Shown: positions 23,080 through 30,766 of the stretch, piece by piece
Position numbering within the stretch: position 1 is the stretch's first letter
Layout: the number at the start of each line of letters is the position of its first letter
Origin: JAVXTH01 sp036642795
GTDB lineage: Bacteria; Bacillota_I; Bacilli_A; Erysipelotrichales; Erysipelotrichaceae
DNA length: 39,184 nucleotides
Assembly: GCA_036642795.1 (NCBI GenBank)
Contig: JAVXTH010000014.1
Coordinates: 1-39,184 of the forward strand
Reading direction: 5' to 3'
Notes under the pieces: model-generated
Database searches by the model: none
What the model was told of the DNA's origin: nothing
Seen by the model: only the letters and a program-made list of their open reading frames with translations
Position numbers and translations under genes: made by a program

Positions 23080-25812
23080 TTACACATTTTGGAAGTAATT
23101 TAAGATATAAATAATCTCTGCATCTGGTACTTCGACACTATAACGCATTTCTACCCCACTAAAAGCAAGCTTTGCGATTGTGATAAAATCTTGATGTTTT
23201 TTGATTTCTTCATCCATGCCTTCCACTTCACTAATTTCATTCTTTAAGATCAATCGTTCAATTAAGCAACTGATATGAACAAACAAACCAGTTTTTCGCG
23301 TCGCATCTAATACAATTTTACTTTCTTCTTCTAAAATATCGACAATTTCTTCAACATCATCAATGATCTTTTCGGCATTTAGAATTGTTAAATGATTTAC
23401 AATATTTGATAAAGTAAAGTTCTTCATAATATTTTGACGAAACTTCTCGACTTCATTTGGTTTCAAATAGTCAGCGATGATTTGTTCTAACTTACCAACC
23501 CCTTTATAAATAATTAATTCTTCAACTGGGATAAAGTCTAAACCATTAACTTCCGGATCTAAGGTTCCAATTGCCAAATCAACTTGATAACGATTAAAGA
23601 TAGTATCTTGAATTCCATTCTCGACTAAAGATTGGTATTCATAAGGGATGATTTCTAAAGGAATTTTATAAGGTAAACTATTCAATAACAACTCTGATAT
23701 TTTTTGCGCAGCTCCAAAACCGGTTGCACAGATTGTTAAAATCGCATTCTTTAGAATCTTACCTTCAATATAATGCGTTGATAACGTATATTCTTTTTGA
23801 ATATGTTCCATAATTTCTAAGATGCATTTACCTTGTTTGATACTAGATCCTACTTCCAATGCCATCTTAGTTGAAACATTATTCATTAAACCTATATTAC
23901 AGTTAGCAATCGGTTTAATCCGTTTGTAAATAGCCTCTAAACTACCCATATCAACCAATAGCATTAATTCTTCTATGCTATTTTTACGTTTTAAATACTC
24001 ATCAACTAACATCACCAGTTTATCGATACTTAAATCAATTTGCATATCAATTCCATCAAAGATATATTCGCCCAATAAACGATTCGCGGTATCGGCGATG
24101 CTACTAGCAGTTGAATAGCCATGACATAGAATTACCCCAACACTCGATGAACTACATTGTCTTTCATAGGATATAAAAGCAAATACGATAATTGAAAACA
24201 TTAAATCATCTAATTCTAAATCAAGGTTTAAAGCAACGTTGTTTGCTACTTCTTTCGCAATATTAAATTCTCTAGGTGCTTTATCTTGAAGCATTAAGAT
24301 TAAGTTATCAATGCTATCTTTATGAGATGAATTCCAAACTTTCGCATCCATTGCATATTTTGTATATTCACTTAATATTTTCGCATATACTTGAATTTCA
24401 TTATTCGGTACATTTAAACTATATTTATTCATCACAATCGAATAGATTTTATCTAATATTTTTAATAAAAAATCATCATTGGCATTTTTACGATAACGAT
24501 TTTTAAAAATGACATAATCAATATAGCTTTGCATTATTTTTTTAAATGCTTCAACAAATTCATCAAATGATTCATTGGTTAAGACATAATTATCATAAAG
24601 ATGAATTACTTTATCATACAAATGAAGAAGTGGAGCCGATGCTGAAGTTGATTTTTCTAAATGGTTTAAAGGTATCATCGTTTCTTGAATGCCTTCACCA
24701 ACCTTTACTTGTAAGGTTGTAATCGGTTTAAATACATAATCAGGTAAATCAAAAATATGAATGTTTAATTTATCATCCTGATCACTTTTAGAAAGAAAAG
24801 CATTTGCACAGGTTGCTTTAATAGCATTTTTTAATGAACCTACATTACCGATGAATTCAAAATCCATTAACGTTTGATAAGCCATATTACTTAATAATAT
24901 TTCAATTCCTAATCTTAATTCTTCGCGTTCAAAAATTGAAAATATCAATAATCTCTTCTCAATTAAAGGTCGATCCTTTAAAGAAGGAACACTTACGGTA
25001 ATTGGAATTCTTCTAAGTAAGGTCTTTAATAATACATTTTGGGGATCTTCGGTAGTCGCAAAAATTAAACGTGATTTTGATTTATACCAATTCGCATTAT
25101 CTCCGACTTTATGATACATTCCTTTATCCATAAAGAAGAATAGCTTTTCTTGACACTCCGCTTTTAAACAATGAACTTCATCAAGAAATAACATTCCACC
25201 ATCGGCAAGCGCAATCAAACCAGAACTATCTTCATCGGCACCGGTATAGGCACCTTTCACATGACCAAATAAATTAGCTGTTAATAATTCAGGATTATTC
25301 GCATATTCACTACAATTCACTGAAATCAAGGTTTTCTTATCACTGATGATCTTTTGATGAACTGCATATTCAAATAATAGATTCGCAATCATACTTTTAC
25401 CGGTACCGGTTGGTCCATTGATTAAGATTGGTAATCCACTTCCTGGATAAGATACAGCGGCTTTACAATGCTCAACAACTGTCTTTAAACTATTATCGTA
25501 ACCAATTAACTTCTCAAAGTCTTTCTTATCGGATACAAAATAATGATATAATTCATCAATTGAATCAAAGTTATCAATATCACAATGCTTATTATAATTA
25601 CTTTCAAGTTCCTGCCTTGTGAAAAAATATACTGGTCTTGTATTAATCTTAATCACTTGTTTTGCTTTTACATAATCGTTTAAATATTGACTGACTGTAT
25701 TTCTACTCGTCTTTAAAAAAGTCGCAAGATCGACGGCTGTAAATATATCTGATTTCACTATCCCATGTTCTTTGGTTCTCTTTTGTAATTCTTGGTAAAT
25801 TTTATCTTTCAT
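23080..25812 (-). CDS. LevR-type sigma-54 activator with PRD and PTS-like domains
   Basis: Transcription activator of 910 aa for sigma-54 promoters, controlled by PTS phosphorylation. Domain order: N-terminal winged HTH (about 20-65, FLKTSRNTVSQYLNDY), AAA+ domain (about 100-340) with Walker A GPTGTGKS (133-140), sigma-54 contact loop GAYTGA (187-192, F to Y) and Walker B GGMLFLDE; PRD1 (about 400-510); EIIA-Man-like domain with His564 in CHGYSTAS; EIIB-Gat-like domain with Cys695 in CATGFGAA; C-terminal PRD2 with His846 in LFVHISCL. I do not see a clear conserved His in PRD1. I start at ATG 25812; an in-frame ATG at 25824 directly abuts AAGGGATG, leaving no spacing. It lies between a lone EIIB gene and the sigma-54 promoter it should activate. 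Confidence 0.93.
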   Translation of the reverse strand: MKDKIYQELQKRTKEHGIVKSDIFTAVDLATFLKTSRNTVSQYLNDYVKAKQVIKINTRPVYFFTRQELESNYNKHCDIDNFDSIDELYHYFVSDKKDFEKLIGYDNSLKTVVEHCKAAVSYPGSGLPILINGPTGTGKSMIANLLFEYAVHQKIISDKKTLISVNCSEYANNPELLTANLFGHVKGAYTGADEDSSGLIALADGGMLFLDEVHCLKAECQEKLFFFMDKGMYHKVGDNANWYKSKSRLIFATTEDPQNVLLKTLLRRIPITVSVPSLKDRPLIEKRLLIFSIFEREELRLGIEILLSNMAYQTLMDFEFIGNVGSLKNAIKATCANAFLSKSDQDDKLNIHIFDLPDYVFKPITTLQVKVGEGIQETMIPLNHLEKSTSASAPLLHLYDKVIHLYDNYVLTNESFDEFVEAFKKIMQSYIDYVIFKNRYRKNANDDFLLKILDKIYSIVMNKYSLNVPNNEIQVYAKILSEYTKYAMDAKVWNSSHKDSIDNLILMLQDKAPREFNIAKEVANNVALNLDLELDDLMFSIIVFAFISYERQCSSSSVGVILCHGYSTASSIADTANRLLGEYIFDGIDMQIDLSIDKLVMLVDEYLKRKNSIEELMLLVDMGSLEAIYKRIKPIANCNIGLMNNVSTKMALEVGSSIKQGKCILEIMEHIQKEYTLSTHYIEGKILKNAILTICATGFGAAQKISELLLNSLPYKIPLEIIPYEYQSLVENGIQDTIFNRYQVDLAIGTLDPEVNGLDFIPVEELIIYKGVGKLEQIIADYLKPNEVEKFRQNIMKNFTLSNIVNHLTILNAEKIIDDVEEIVDILEEESKIVLDATRKTGLFVHISCLIERLILKNEISEVEGMDEEIKKHQDFITIAKLAFSGVEMRYSVEVPDAEIIYILNYFQNV

Positions 25813-25850
25813 TTCATACCACATCCCTTATCGTTAATTGCCCCATCCAT

Positions 25851-25876
25851 TTTAAAACGTCGTGTTAGCGACGCTT
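25851..25876 (-). terminator. Hairpin at the end of the lone EIIB gene
   Basis: Minus strand AAGCGTCG, loop CTAACA, CGACGTTT with one G-U pair, then TTTAAAAT. It spans the EIIB stop codon and precedes the regulator gene by about 40 bases; probably partial termination or 3' protection. Confidence 0.55.
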
Positions 25877-26371
25877 CTTTAATGTTTCATAATCTAAATG
25901 AGATATTGTTTCAATTGCAGTACCTGGTACATCTTGATAATAGACATTGATCTTTTTTGATAATAGATAATTAATTGAATCAATATCTTCTTCATCTAAA
26001 TATGCTTTTCGACTAATCGCTACCTTGCCCCTACTATAATGTAGATTACCTAAATTTACATCTTTTAAGACAATTCCCTTTTCAACAATTTTTCTAGCTA
26101 CATTTGGATTTTCAACGACTAGAAATAACTTTTGATGACTTGAGGTCGTATTAAAAACATGTACAAAATCATCAATACTATAAAACCTTATTTTAACACT
26201 TGCGGCATGAGCAATCGTGATCATTAACTTCTGTTGTAAGACATTGATTGCCACATCATCATCCACGACAACGATCGTATCCACTCCAATAGAATTAGTC
26301 CAAGTGGAGCCAACTTGTCCATGAACCAATCGATTATCAACTCTTGTCAGCACTATTTTAGCTTGTTCCAT
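25865..26371 (-). CDS. Second, lone mannose-family PTS EIIB
   Basis: A second IIB phosphocarrier, 168 aa, clearly related to the one at 22533-23003: RVDNRLVHGQVGSTWTNSIG with His17, VVDDDVAINVLQQKLMIT and KDVNLGNLHYSRGKVAISRKAY. I start at ATG 26371 after CCAGGTGAT; an in-frame GTG at 26380 lies in the ribosome binding site. It has no IIC or IID of its own, being placed between the M20 hydrolase and the LevR-type activator. It may relay phosphate to the activator, replace the other IIB under some conditions, or serve a permease elsewhere. Confidence 0.93.
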   Translation of the reverse strand: MEQAKIVLTRVDNRLVHGQVGSTWTNSIGVDTIVVVDDDVAINVLQQKLMITIAHAASVKIRFYSIDDFVHVFNTTSSHQKLFLVVENPNVARKIVEKGIVLKDVNLGNLHYSRGKVAISRKAYLDEEDIDSINYLLSKKINVYYQDVPGTAIETISHLDYETLKKRR

Positions 26372-26414
26372 CGATATCACCTGGTTCTATTTTACTCTAT
26401 ATTTATTTTTTTTG

Positions 26415-27566
26415 TTAGATAATTTTAAGTTTTTCTAAAATTCTTAAATTTGTTTCCATTCCATATAAAAGAATCTCTTCTTTAAAATTAAAATTACCTT
26501 CATGAAGATTTGCTTGGTGTTGTTCATCTTTTGTACCAATAAAATAATATAAAGCCGGAATTTTTTCTTGAAAGAAACTAAAATCTTCACACATCATCAT
26601 CGCTTTTGATTCAACATAAGCATCTTTACTGACTTCTTGTAACATTGTATTTAAATCTTCTGGATTATTAACTACATGATATAAGTCAAGCAAGCTACAA
26701 TCAATTTCACAATCATAAGCCTGTTTTATCCCTTTACAAAGGGTTTGTAAGCGCGTTTTAATTAATTCATAGCTTAGATCATCAAGAGATCGAATCGTGC
26801 CTTGAAGTGTCACCAAGTCGGCGATTTGATTGATTGCTTCCCCTCCATGAATCGTACCAATGGATAAAACTGCTTGTTTGAATGGATCAATATTTTTACT
26901 TATAATACTTTGCATTTGATTGATTAAGGTTGCTGCGATATAGATGGCATCTTTACCTAAACATGGAAAACCAGCATGCGCACTTTTTCCTTTAACATGA
27001 ATGGTGACTTCGCCATTTCTTGCCATGATTGGACCTGCTTTTGAAGCAATTCTTCCATACGCCAAACTACCTAATAAATGTAGACCAATTAATAAGTGAA
27101 TGGGATAATCTTTTAATAAACCATTTTCTATCATTAATTTAGCGCCGCCTTGCGCTTCTTCCCCTGGTTGAAAGATACAGACAACATCTTGCTTTAATGA
27201 TTTTTTATGAAGACATAGATAATGAATGAGACCTAACATCATCGCCATATGTCCATCATGACCACAACTATGAGAGTTATGCTCATGAATGCTTTGATAA
27301 GTACAATTAGTCTCATCCTTAATTGGTAAGCCATCCATTTCACAACGAAAGCCAATCATCTTAGTTGAATCTTTTCCTTTAATTCGCACAACCATTCCCT
27401 GTAAAGCATACCCTTGTTTAATTTCATCCACGCCAAATTTACTCAGTTGTTGAATTAAATATTCTTTTGTTTGAATCGTATTTAATCCTAATTCTGGTAT
27501 TTTATGCAATTGACGGCGATAATTACGTATTTCATTCTCTAGTTTTTTGAGTTCTTTTCGAATCAT
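26415..27566 (-). CDS. M20D-family amidohydrolase
   Basis: Zinc amidohydrolase of the M20D type (hippurate, N-acyl-amino acid or N-acetyl-diaminopimelate hydrolases), 383 aa. Metal ligands fit the family: Cys101 and His103 in SCGHDGH, Glu136-Glu137 in QPGEEAQGGA, His163 in IGLHLLG and a C-terminal His in NLHEGNF. The dimerisation lid is at about 180-295 (HVKGKSAHAGFP). There is no signal peptide, so it is cytoplasmic. I start at ATG 27566 after GGGAGGT; the open frame to 27584 lies before this site. Its Shine-Dalgarno is paired in a hairpin. Placement with an EIIB and LevR suggests that it processes a PTS-imported compound; alternatively it could be the DapL deacetylase partner of dapH at 32595. 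Confidence 0.85.
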   Translation of the reverse strand: MIRKELKKLENEIRNYRRQLHKIPELGLNTIQTKEYLIQQLSKFGVDEIKQGYALQGMVVRIKGKDSTKMIGFRCEMDGLPIKDETNCTYQSIHEHNSHSCGHDGHMAMMLGLIHYLCLHKKSLKQDVVCIFQPGEEAQGGAKLMIENGLLKDYPIHLLIGLHLLGSLAYGRIASKAGPIMARNGEVTIHVKGKSAHAGFPCLGKDAIYIAATLINQMQSIISKNIDPFKQAVLSIGTIHGGEAINQIADLVTLQGTIRSLDDLSYELIKTRLQTLCKGIKQAYDCEIDCSLLDLYHVVNNPEDLNTMLQEVSKDAYVESKAMMMCEDFSFFQEKIPALYYFIGTKDEQHQANLHEGNFNFKEEILLYGMETNLRILEKLKII

Positions 27567-27571
27567 AACAA

Positions 27572-27604
27572 ATACCTCCCTCACTATTGTAATGAGGAAG
27601 GTAT
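27572..27604 (-). promoter_or_regulatory. Hairpin sequestering the ribosome binding site of the M20 gene
   Basis: On the minus strand ATACCTTCCTCA (27604-27593) and TGAGGGAGGTAT (27583-27572) form a 12-bp stem, all paired with one G-U, and a 9-base loop. The Shine-Dalgarno GGGAGGT (27580-27574) is wholly inside the 3' arm, 7 bases before the ATG. There is only TTTG after the stem, so it is a poor terminator for coaD but an obvious translation block. Confidence 0.75.
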
Positions 27605-27627
27605 CAATGTATTCAAAAAATGATTAT

Positions 27628-28110
27628 TTATTTTTTCTGTAATTTTTCTTTCATCTTTAAAGCGACATAACTTGGAACAAATTGTTCTAAATTATCTTTA
27701 TATAAAGCGATTTCTTTTACTGCACTTGAAGAAATAAAAGAATATTTCGCATCGCTTAATAAAAACAAAGTTTCAATCGATGAATCAAGAAAAGCATTGG
27801 TAGCTGCAATTCTTACTTCATATTCATAATCAGCAACCTCACGAATCCCTCGAATGATCAAAGAAGCACCATGAGCAACCGCACAATCAACTGCCAATCC
27901 ATCATCAATCACACAGGATACATGATCAATATCTTTAATTATTTCTTGAATCATCGCAAGTCGTTCATTTTCACTAAACATACAAGCTTTATTCGCATTG
28001 CGCATAATGACAACGATGACTTCATCAAATATCTTTGCGCTTCGTTCAATAATGTCTAAATGACCCTTGGTAATAGGATCAAAAGTTCCAGGATAAATAG
28101 CTTTTTTCAT
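27628..28110 (-). CDS. coaD: Phosphopantetheine adenylyltransferase
   Basis: CoaD makes dephospho-CoA from 4'-phosphopantetheine and ATP, the fourth step of CoA synthesis. It is 160 aa, normal length, begins MKKAIYPGTFDPITKGHLDI with the nucleotidyltransferase T-x-GH motif, and has RGIREVADYEYE and ISSSAVKEIA, all family signatures. The start overlaps the rsmD stop as ATGA, so rsmD-coaD are coupled, the same pair as ylbH-ylbI in Bacillus. Confidence 0.98.
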   Translation of the reverse strand: MKKAIYPGTFDPITKGHLDIIERSAKIFDEVIVVIMRNANKACMFSENERLAMIQEIIKDIDHVSCVIDDGLAVDCAVAHGASLIIRGIREVADYEYEVRIAATNAFLDSSIETLFLLSDAKYSFISSSAVKEIALYKDNLEQFVPSYVALKMKEKLQKK

Positions 28111-28661
28111 ATTTTTTGCCCTCGATAGTAAGTAATTTTACTAATTCCATACGTTGCTTCTTTTAAAAACAATAAAGTTTGGTATTGATTTGTAAGTTCT
28201 TCATTTTTTAAAGTTTCACAAATAAGATTCCCATCTTCTTTTAATAATTGATGTTCATCAATAAAATCAAGAATTGTTTTAATCACGCCTAAATCATAAG
28301 GAGGATCCAAATAGATAAGATCAAATTGTTTCTTTTCGATTGCACATCTTTTTAAAGCATTCATGTAATCACTTTTCCATAGCTCATAATCAGCCATTTT
28401 TAATGTATTTATATTTGCTTGAATCGTTTTAATAGCCAAAGTGGCAGCATCACAAAAGATAATATGTTTCATTCCTCTTGATTGGGCTTCGATTCCCATA
28501 TTTCCACTGCCCGCAAATAGATCTAACATATCACCACCATTAAAATATGGACCAATGCGAGAAAAAATTGCTTCTTTTACTTTATCTAAAGTCGGCCGAG
28601 TATTTTCCCCGGGTACCGCTTTTATAATTCTAGAACGATAGTTCCCTGCCACAATTCTCAT
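28107..28661 (-). CDS. rsmD: 16S rRNA (guanine-966-N2)-methyltransferase
   Basis: RsmD methylates G966 of 16S rRNA in the assembled 30S subunit. It is 184 aa: opening MRIVAGNYRSRIIKAVPG, then TRPTLDKVKEAIFS, SAM motif MLDLFAGSGNMGIEA and catalytic IYLDPPYD. The start follows AAGGAGTTATAAAAT. Immediately before it lies an in-frame-terminated short reading frame ending 3 bases upstream of the ATG. It forms a unit with coaD. Confidence 0.97.
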   Translation of the reverse strand: MRIVAGNYRSRIIKAVPGENTRPTLDKVKEAIFSRIGPYFNGGDMLDLFAGSGNMGIEAQSRGMKHIIFCDAATLAIKTIQANINTLKMADYELWKSDYMNALKRCAIEKKQFDLIYLDPPYDLGVIKTILDFIDEHQLLKEDGNLICETLKNEELTNQYQTLLFLKEATYGISKITYYRGQKI

Positions 28662-28664
28662 ATT

Positions 28665-28721
28665 TTATAACTCCTTATGTATAAACAAATAAATCTTGGG
28701 TATCTTATAACTAGCATCCAT
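28665..28721 (-). other. Possible 18-codon ORF or ftsW readthrough tail
   Basis: From ATG 28721 a frame of 18 codons (MDASYKIPKIYLFIHKEL) ends TAA three bases before the rsmD start and covers its Shine-Dalgarno. The same frame is open without a stop all the way back to the ftsW stop codon (43 codons between the two stops). I see no strong ribosome binding site for it, so it is either a readthrough extension of ftsW, a small coupled ORF, or chance. Confidence 0.25.
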
Positions 28722-28769
28722 TAAGTGATGCACCCCCCAATCTACAAGTTTCTCCTCTTCCCTTTCGTT

Positions 28770-28797
28770 AAAGAACCCTATCCCCTTGGGGTTCTTT
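28770..28797 (-). terminator. ftsW terminator
   Basis: Minus strand AAAGAACCC, 10-base loop, GGGTTCTTT, overlapping the ftsW stop codon. The T run after it is short (TTTAAC). Confidence 0.65.
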
Positions 28798-29996
28798 TAC
28801 GTTTCTCCTTGATGCCGAATTCTTGAAATAACCCCTTGGCATATACCAATCGCAACCATGATCGATAATAAGGCAGAACCACCACTTGATATGAAAAGCA
28901 AAGGCACACCAGTCAACGGAATTAAACCACTAATTCCACCAACATTAATCACAAAGTGAATAAAGATATACATCGAAGTTCCCACTAGAATCACTTTATA
29001 GCTCTCATTCTTGGTCAAGAAAGCATAATGAAGCAAGCGTTGAATGATTACAATATAACCTATTAATACGACCATGAAACCAAATAAACCAAGTTCTTCA
29101 ATTACAATCGCTAAGATGTAATCACTGCTTGCTTGTGTTAGAAAACCAAATTTTTGAATGGAATTACCTAAACCAACCCCAAAGAAACCACCTAAAGCAA
29201 TGGCATATAGACCATGTAAGAGCTGATAACTTGTATTATAAGGATCACTTAAAGGATTTACACTTGCCTCAAATCGTTTGATTTGATAACCAAAAAGTGG
29301 TAGTTTTTCTAATAGATGCATTCCTTGTGGGGTCATAACAAAGATTAAAACAACCGCCAAAATACCAATAATGATCAGTGCTTTATGTTGATACTTACGC
29401 AAATTAACATGCGAAGGAATTAAGAAGCAAACTCCACAGATCATGATGATAATAACCAAAGTACCAAAATCTGGTTGTAGCATGATAATGATTGAATACA
29501 TAACTAAAAACATCACCGGTGTCTTTACAATCGTCCAGAAATCAAAGTTTCTACGCCCTGCAATGCCAACCGATACTGCCATCATGATAACCATATATAC
29601 TTTCACAAATTCGGATGGTTGAAGACTAAAACTACCTAAGCGAATCCATGATTTTGAACCGGTATTCATATCATCGAAAAATAATGTAGCAATCAATAAA
29701 GCTAAAATGATAATGCCAATAATTTTCCCATAATCGCGAGCTCTTTGTAGCGTAAAACATTTTGCGAAGAAAATCATCATCGCATACGATACAAAAACAA
29801 AAGCAGCTTGTTTCATTAACGTTTTATAAACAACCACCGAACCACTTGTGTTAGCCGTTGCTCCCATCGATGCGGATGTTATCATGATTGTTCCAAATAC
29901 CAACAACACCAAAACAGCAAAATGAAGCCATAAGTCATACTTTGATGGTAATCGGAAATCTATTTTTCTCTTATGCTTTTTCATCCACTCACTCAT
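28797..29996 (-). CDS. SEDS peptidoglycan glycosyltransferase FtsW-like
   Basis: Polytopic SEDS-family glycosyltransferase that polymerises lipid II, in division (FtsW) or elongation (RodA). It is 399 aa with about ten membrane helices after a basic cytoplasmic N-terminus. Family motifs are present: SKSWIRLGSFSLQPSEFVK, QASSDYILAIVIEELGLFG and the C-terminal GGISGLIPLTGVPLLFISSGGSALL; the catalytic Asp lies in the large loop containing FGYQIKRFEA/NPLSDPYN. I favour FtsW because of its length, the Ser-rich GG motif and the neighbourhood (ftsW near rsmD-coaD in Bacillus), but RodA cannot be excluded. It is transcribed divergently from def. Confidence 0.88.
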   Translation of the reverse strand: MSEWMKKHKRKIDFRLPSKYDLWLHFAVLVLLVFGTIMITSASMGATANTSGSVVVYKTLMKQAAFVFVSYAMMIFFAKCFTLQRARDYGKIIGIIILALLIATLFFDDMNTGSKSWIRLGSFSLQPSEFVKVYMVIMMAVSVGIAGRRNFDFWTIVKTPVMFLVMYSIIIMLQPDFGTLVIIIMICGVCFLIPSHVNLRKYQHKALIIIGILAVVLIFVMTPQGMHLLEKLPLFGYQIKRFEASVNPLSDPYNTSYQLLHGLYAIALGGFFGVGLGNSIQKFGFLTQASSDYILAIVIEELGLFGFMVVLIGYIVIIQRLLHYAFLTKNESYKVILVGTSMYIFIHFVINVGGISGLIPLTGVPLLFISSGGSALLSIMVAIGICQGVISRIRHQGET

Positions 29997-30135
29997 TTCT
30001 ATCTTCTATTTTACTTTATTTTTAAATATTTTCAAACTATAACTGCAAAATACTTCCATTATTGTTCGTTTTTGTATAAAATAGAGTAGGTAGTGAAACA
30101 ATGTGCCTAATATTTGTTAAAAAGGAGCGTATAAA

Positions 30136-30687
30136 ATGCTTATAAATAATAAAACGATTATAAAAGATACCAATCCTATTTTACGTAGTAAATCAAAACC
30201 AGTTGATTTACCGTTAAATAAAAAAGATAAAACTTTATTATTAAAAATGCTTCAATATGTAAGAGAATCTCATGATCCTGATTTATGTGAGAAAAAAGAT
30301 TTAAGACCTGCGGTTGGCATTGCTGCCATTCAAATGGGAATTGAAAAACAAATGCTTGCCATTTGTATCGAAGATGAAGATAAAATAACCGAGTATGCGT
30401 TAGTGAATGCAAAGATTGTATCTTATTCAGTCCAAAATGCTTATTTAGAAAATGGTGAAGGTTGTCTATCAGCTAAAGTAGAACATGTTGGTCATGTCTT
30501 TCGTCATGCCCGCGTTAGCATTAAGGCTTATGACTTACTACAAGACAAAGAAATTACGATTCGTGCTAAAGGCTATGAAGCGATTGTTCTTCAACATGAA
30601 ATCGATCATTTTTCAGGTATTATGTACTATGATTCCATTGATTTAGAAAATCCATGGAAAGAAGATTCAAATGCAATGATCATTTAG
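30136..30687 (+). CDS. def: Peptide deformylase
   Basis: Removes the N-formyl group from nascent proteins; a metal-dependent cytoplasmic enzyme. It is 183 aa, a type 2 (Gram-positive) length. The three motifs are present: VGIAAIQMG (I), ENGEGCLS (II, metal Cys) and QHEIDHFSG (III, metal His pair and catalytic Glu). AAAGGAGCG precedes the start. It lies 79 bases before rnjA, the same def-rnjA neighbourhood as in Bacillus. Confidence 0.97.
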   Translation: MLINNKTIIKDTNPILRSKSKPVDLPLNKKDKTLLLKMLQYVRESHDPDLCEKKDLRPAVGIAAIQMGIEKQMLAICIEDEDKITEYALVNAKIVSYSVQNAYLENGEGCLSAKVEHVGHVFRHARVSIKAYDLLQDKEITIRAKGYEAIVLQHEIDHFSGIMYYDSIDLENPWKEDSNAMII

Positions 30688-30714
30688 TAAAATCTATGTT
30701 TTTATAAAAGAATG

Positions 30715-30723
30715 TGTTATAAT
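30715..30723 (+). promoter_or_regulatory. Extended -10 of rnjA
   Basis: TGTTATAAT 43 bases before the rnjA start codon; -35 is poor. It allows rnjA to be transcribed apart from def, since no terminator lies between them. Confidence 0.55.
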
Positions 30724-30766
30724 ACACAAAGCGATGTATGGTGCATTGAATTGAAAGGAGTTAAAA

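Noticed and set aside
26415..27566. Firm assignment of the M20 gene as dapL
   Set aside because: It is M20D and dapH is in the window, but the two are 5 kb apart and on separate units, and M20D members with other N-acyl substrates look the same by eye; the PTS context is at least as informative.
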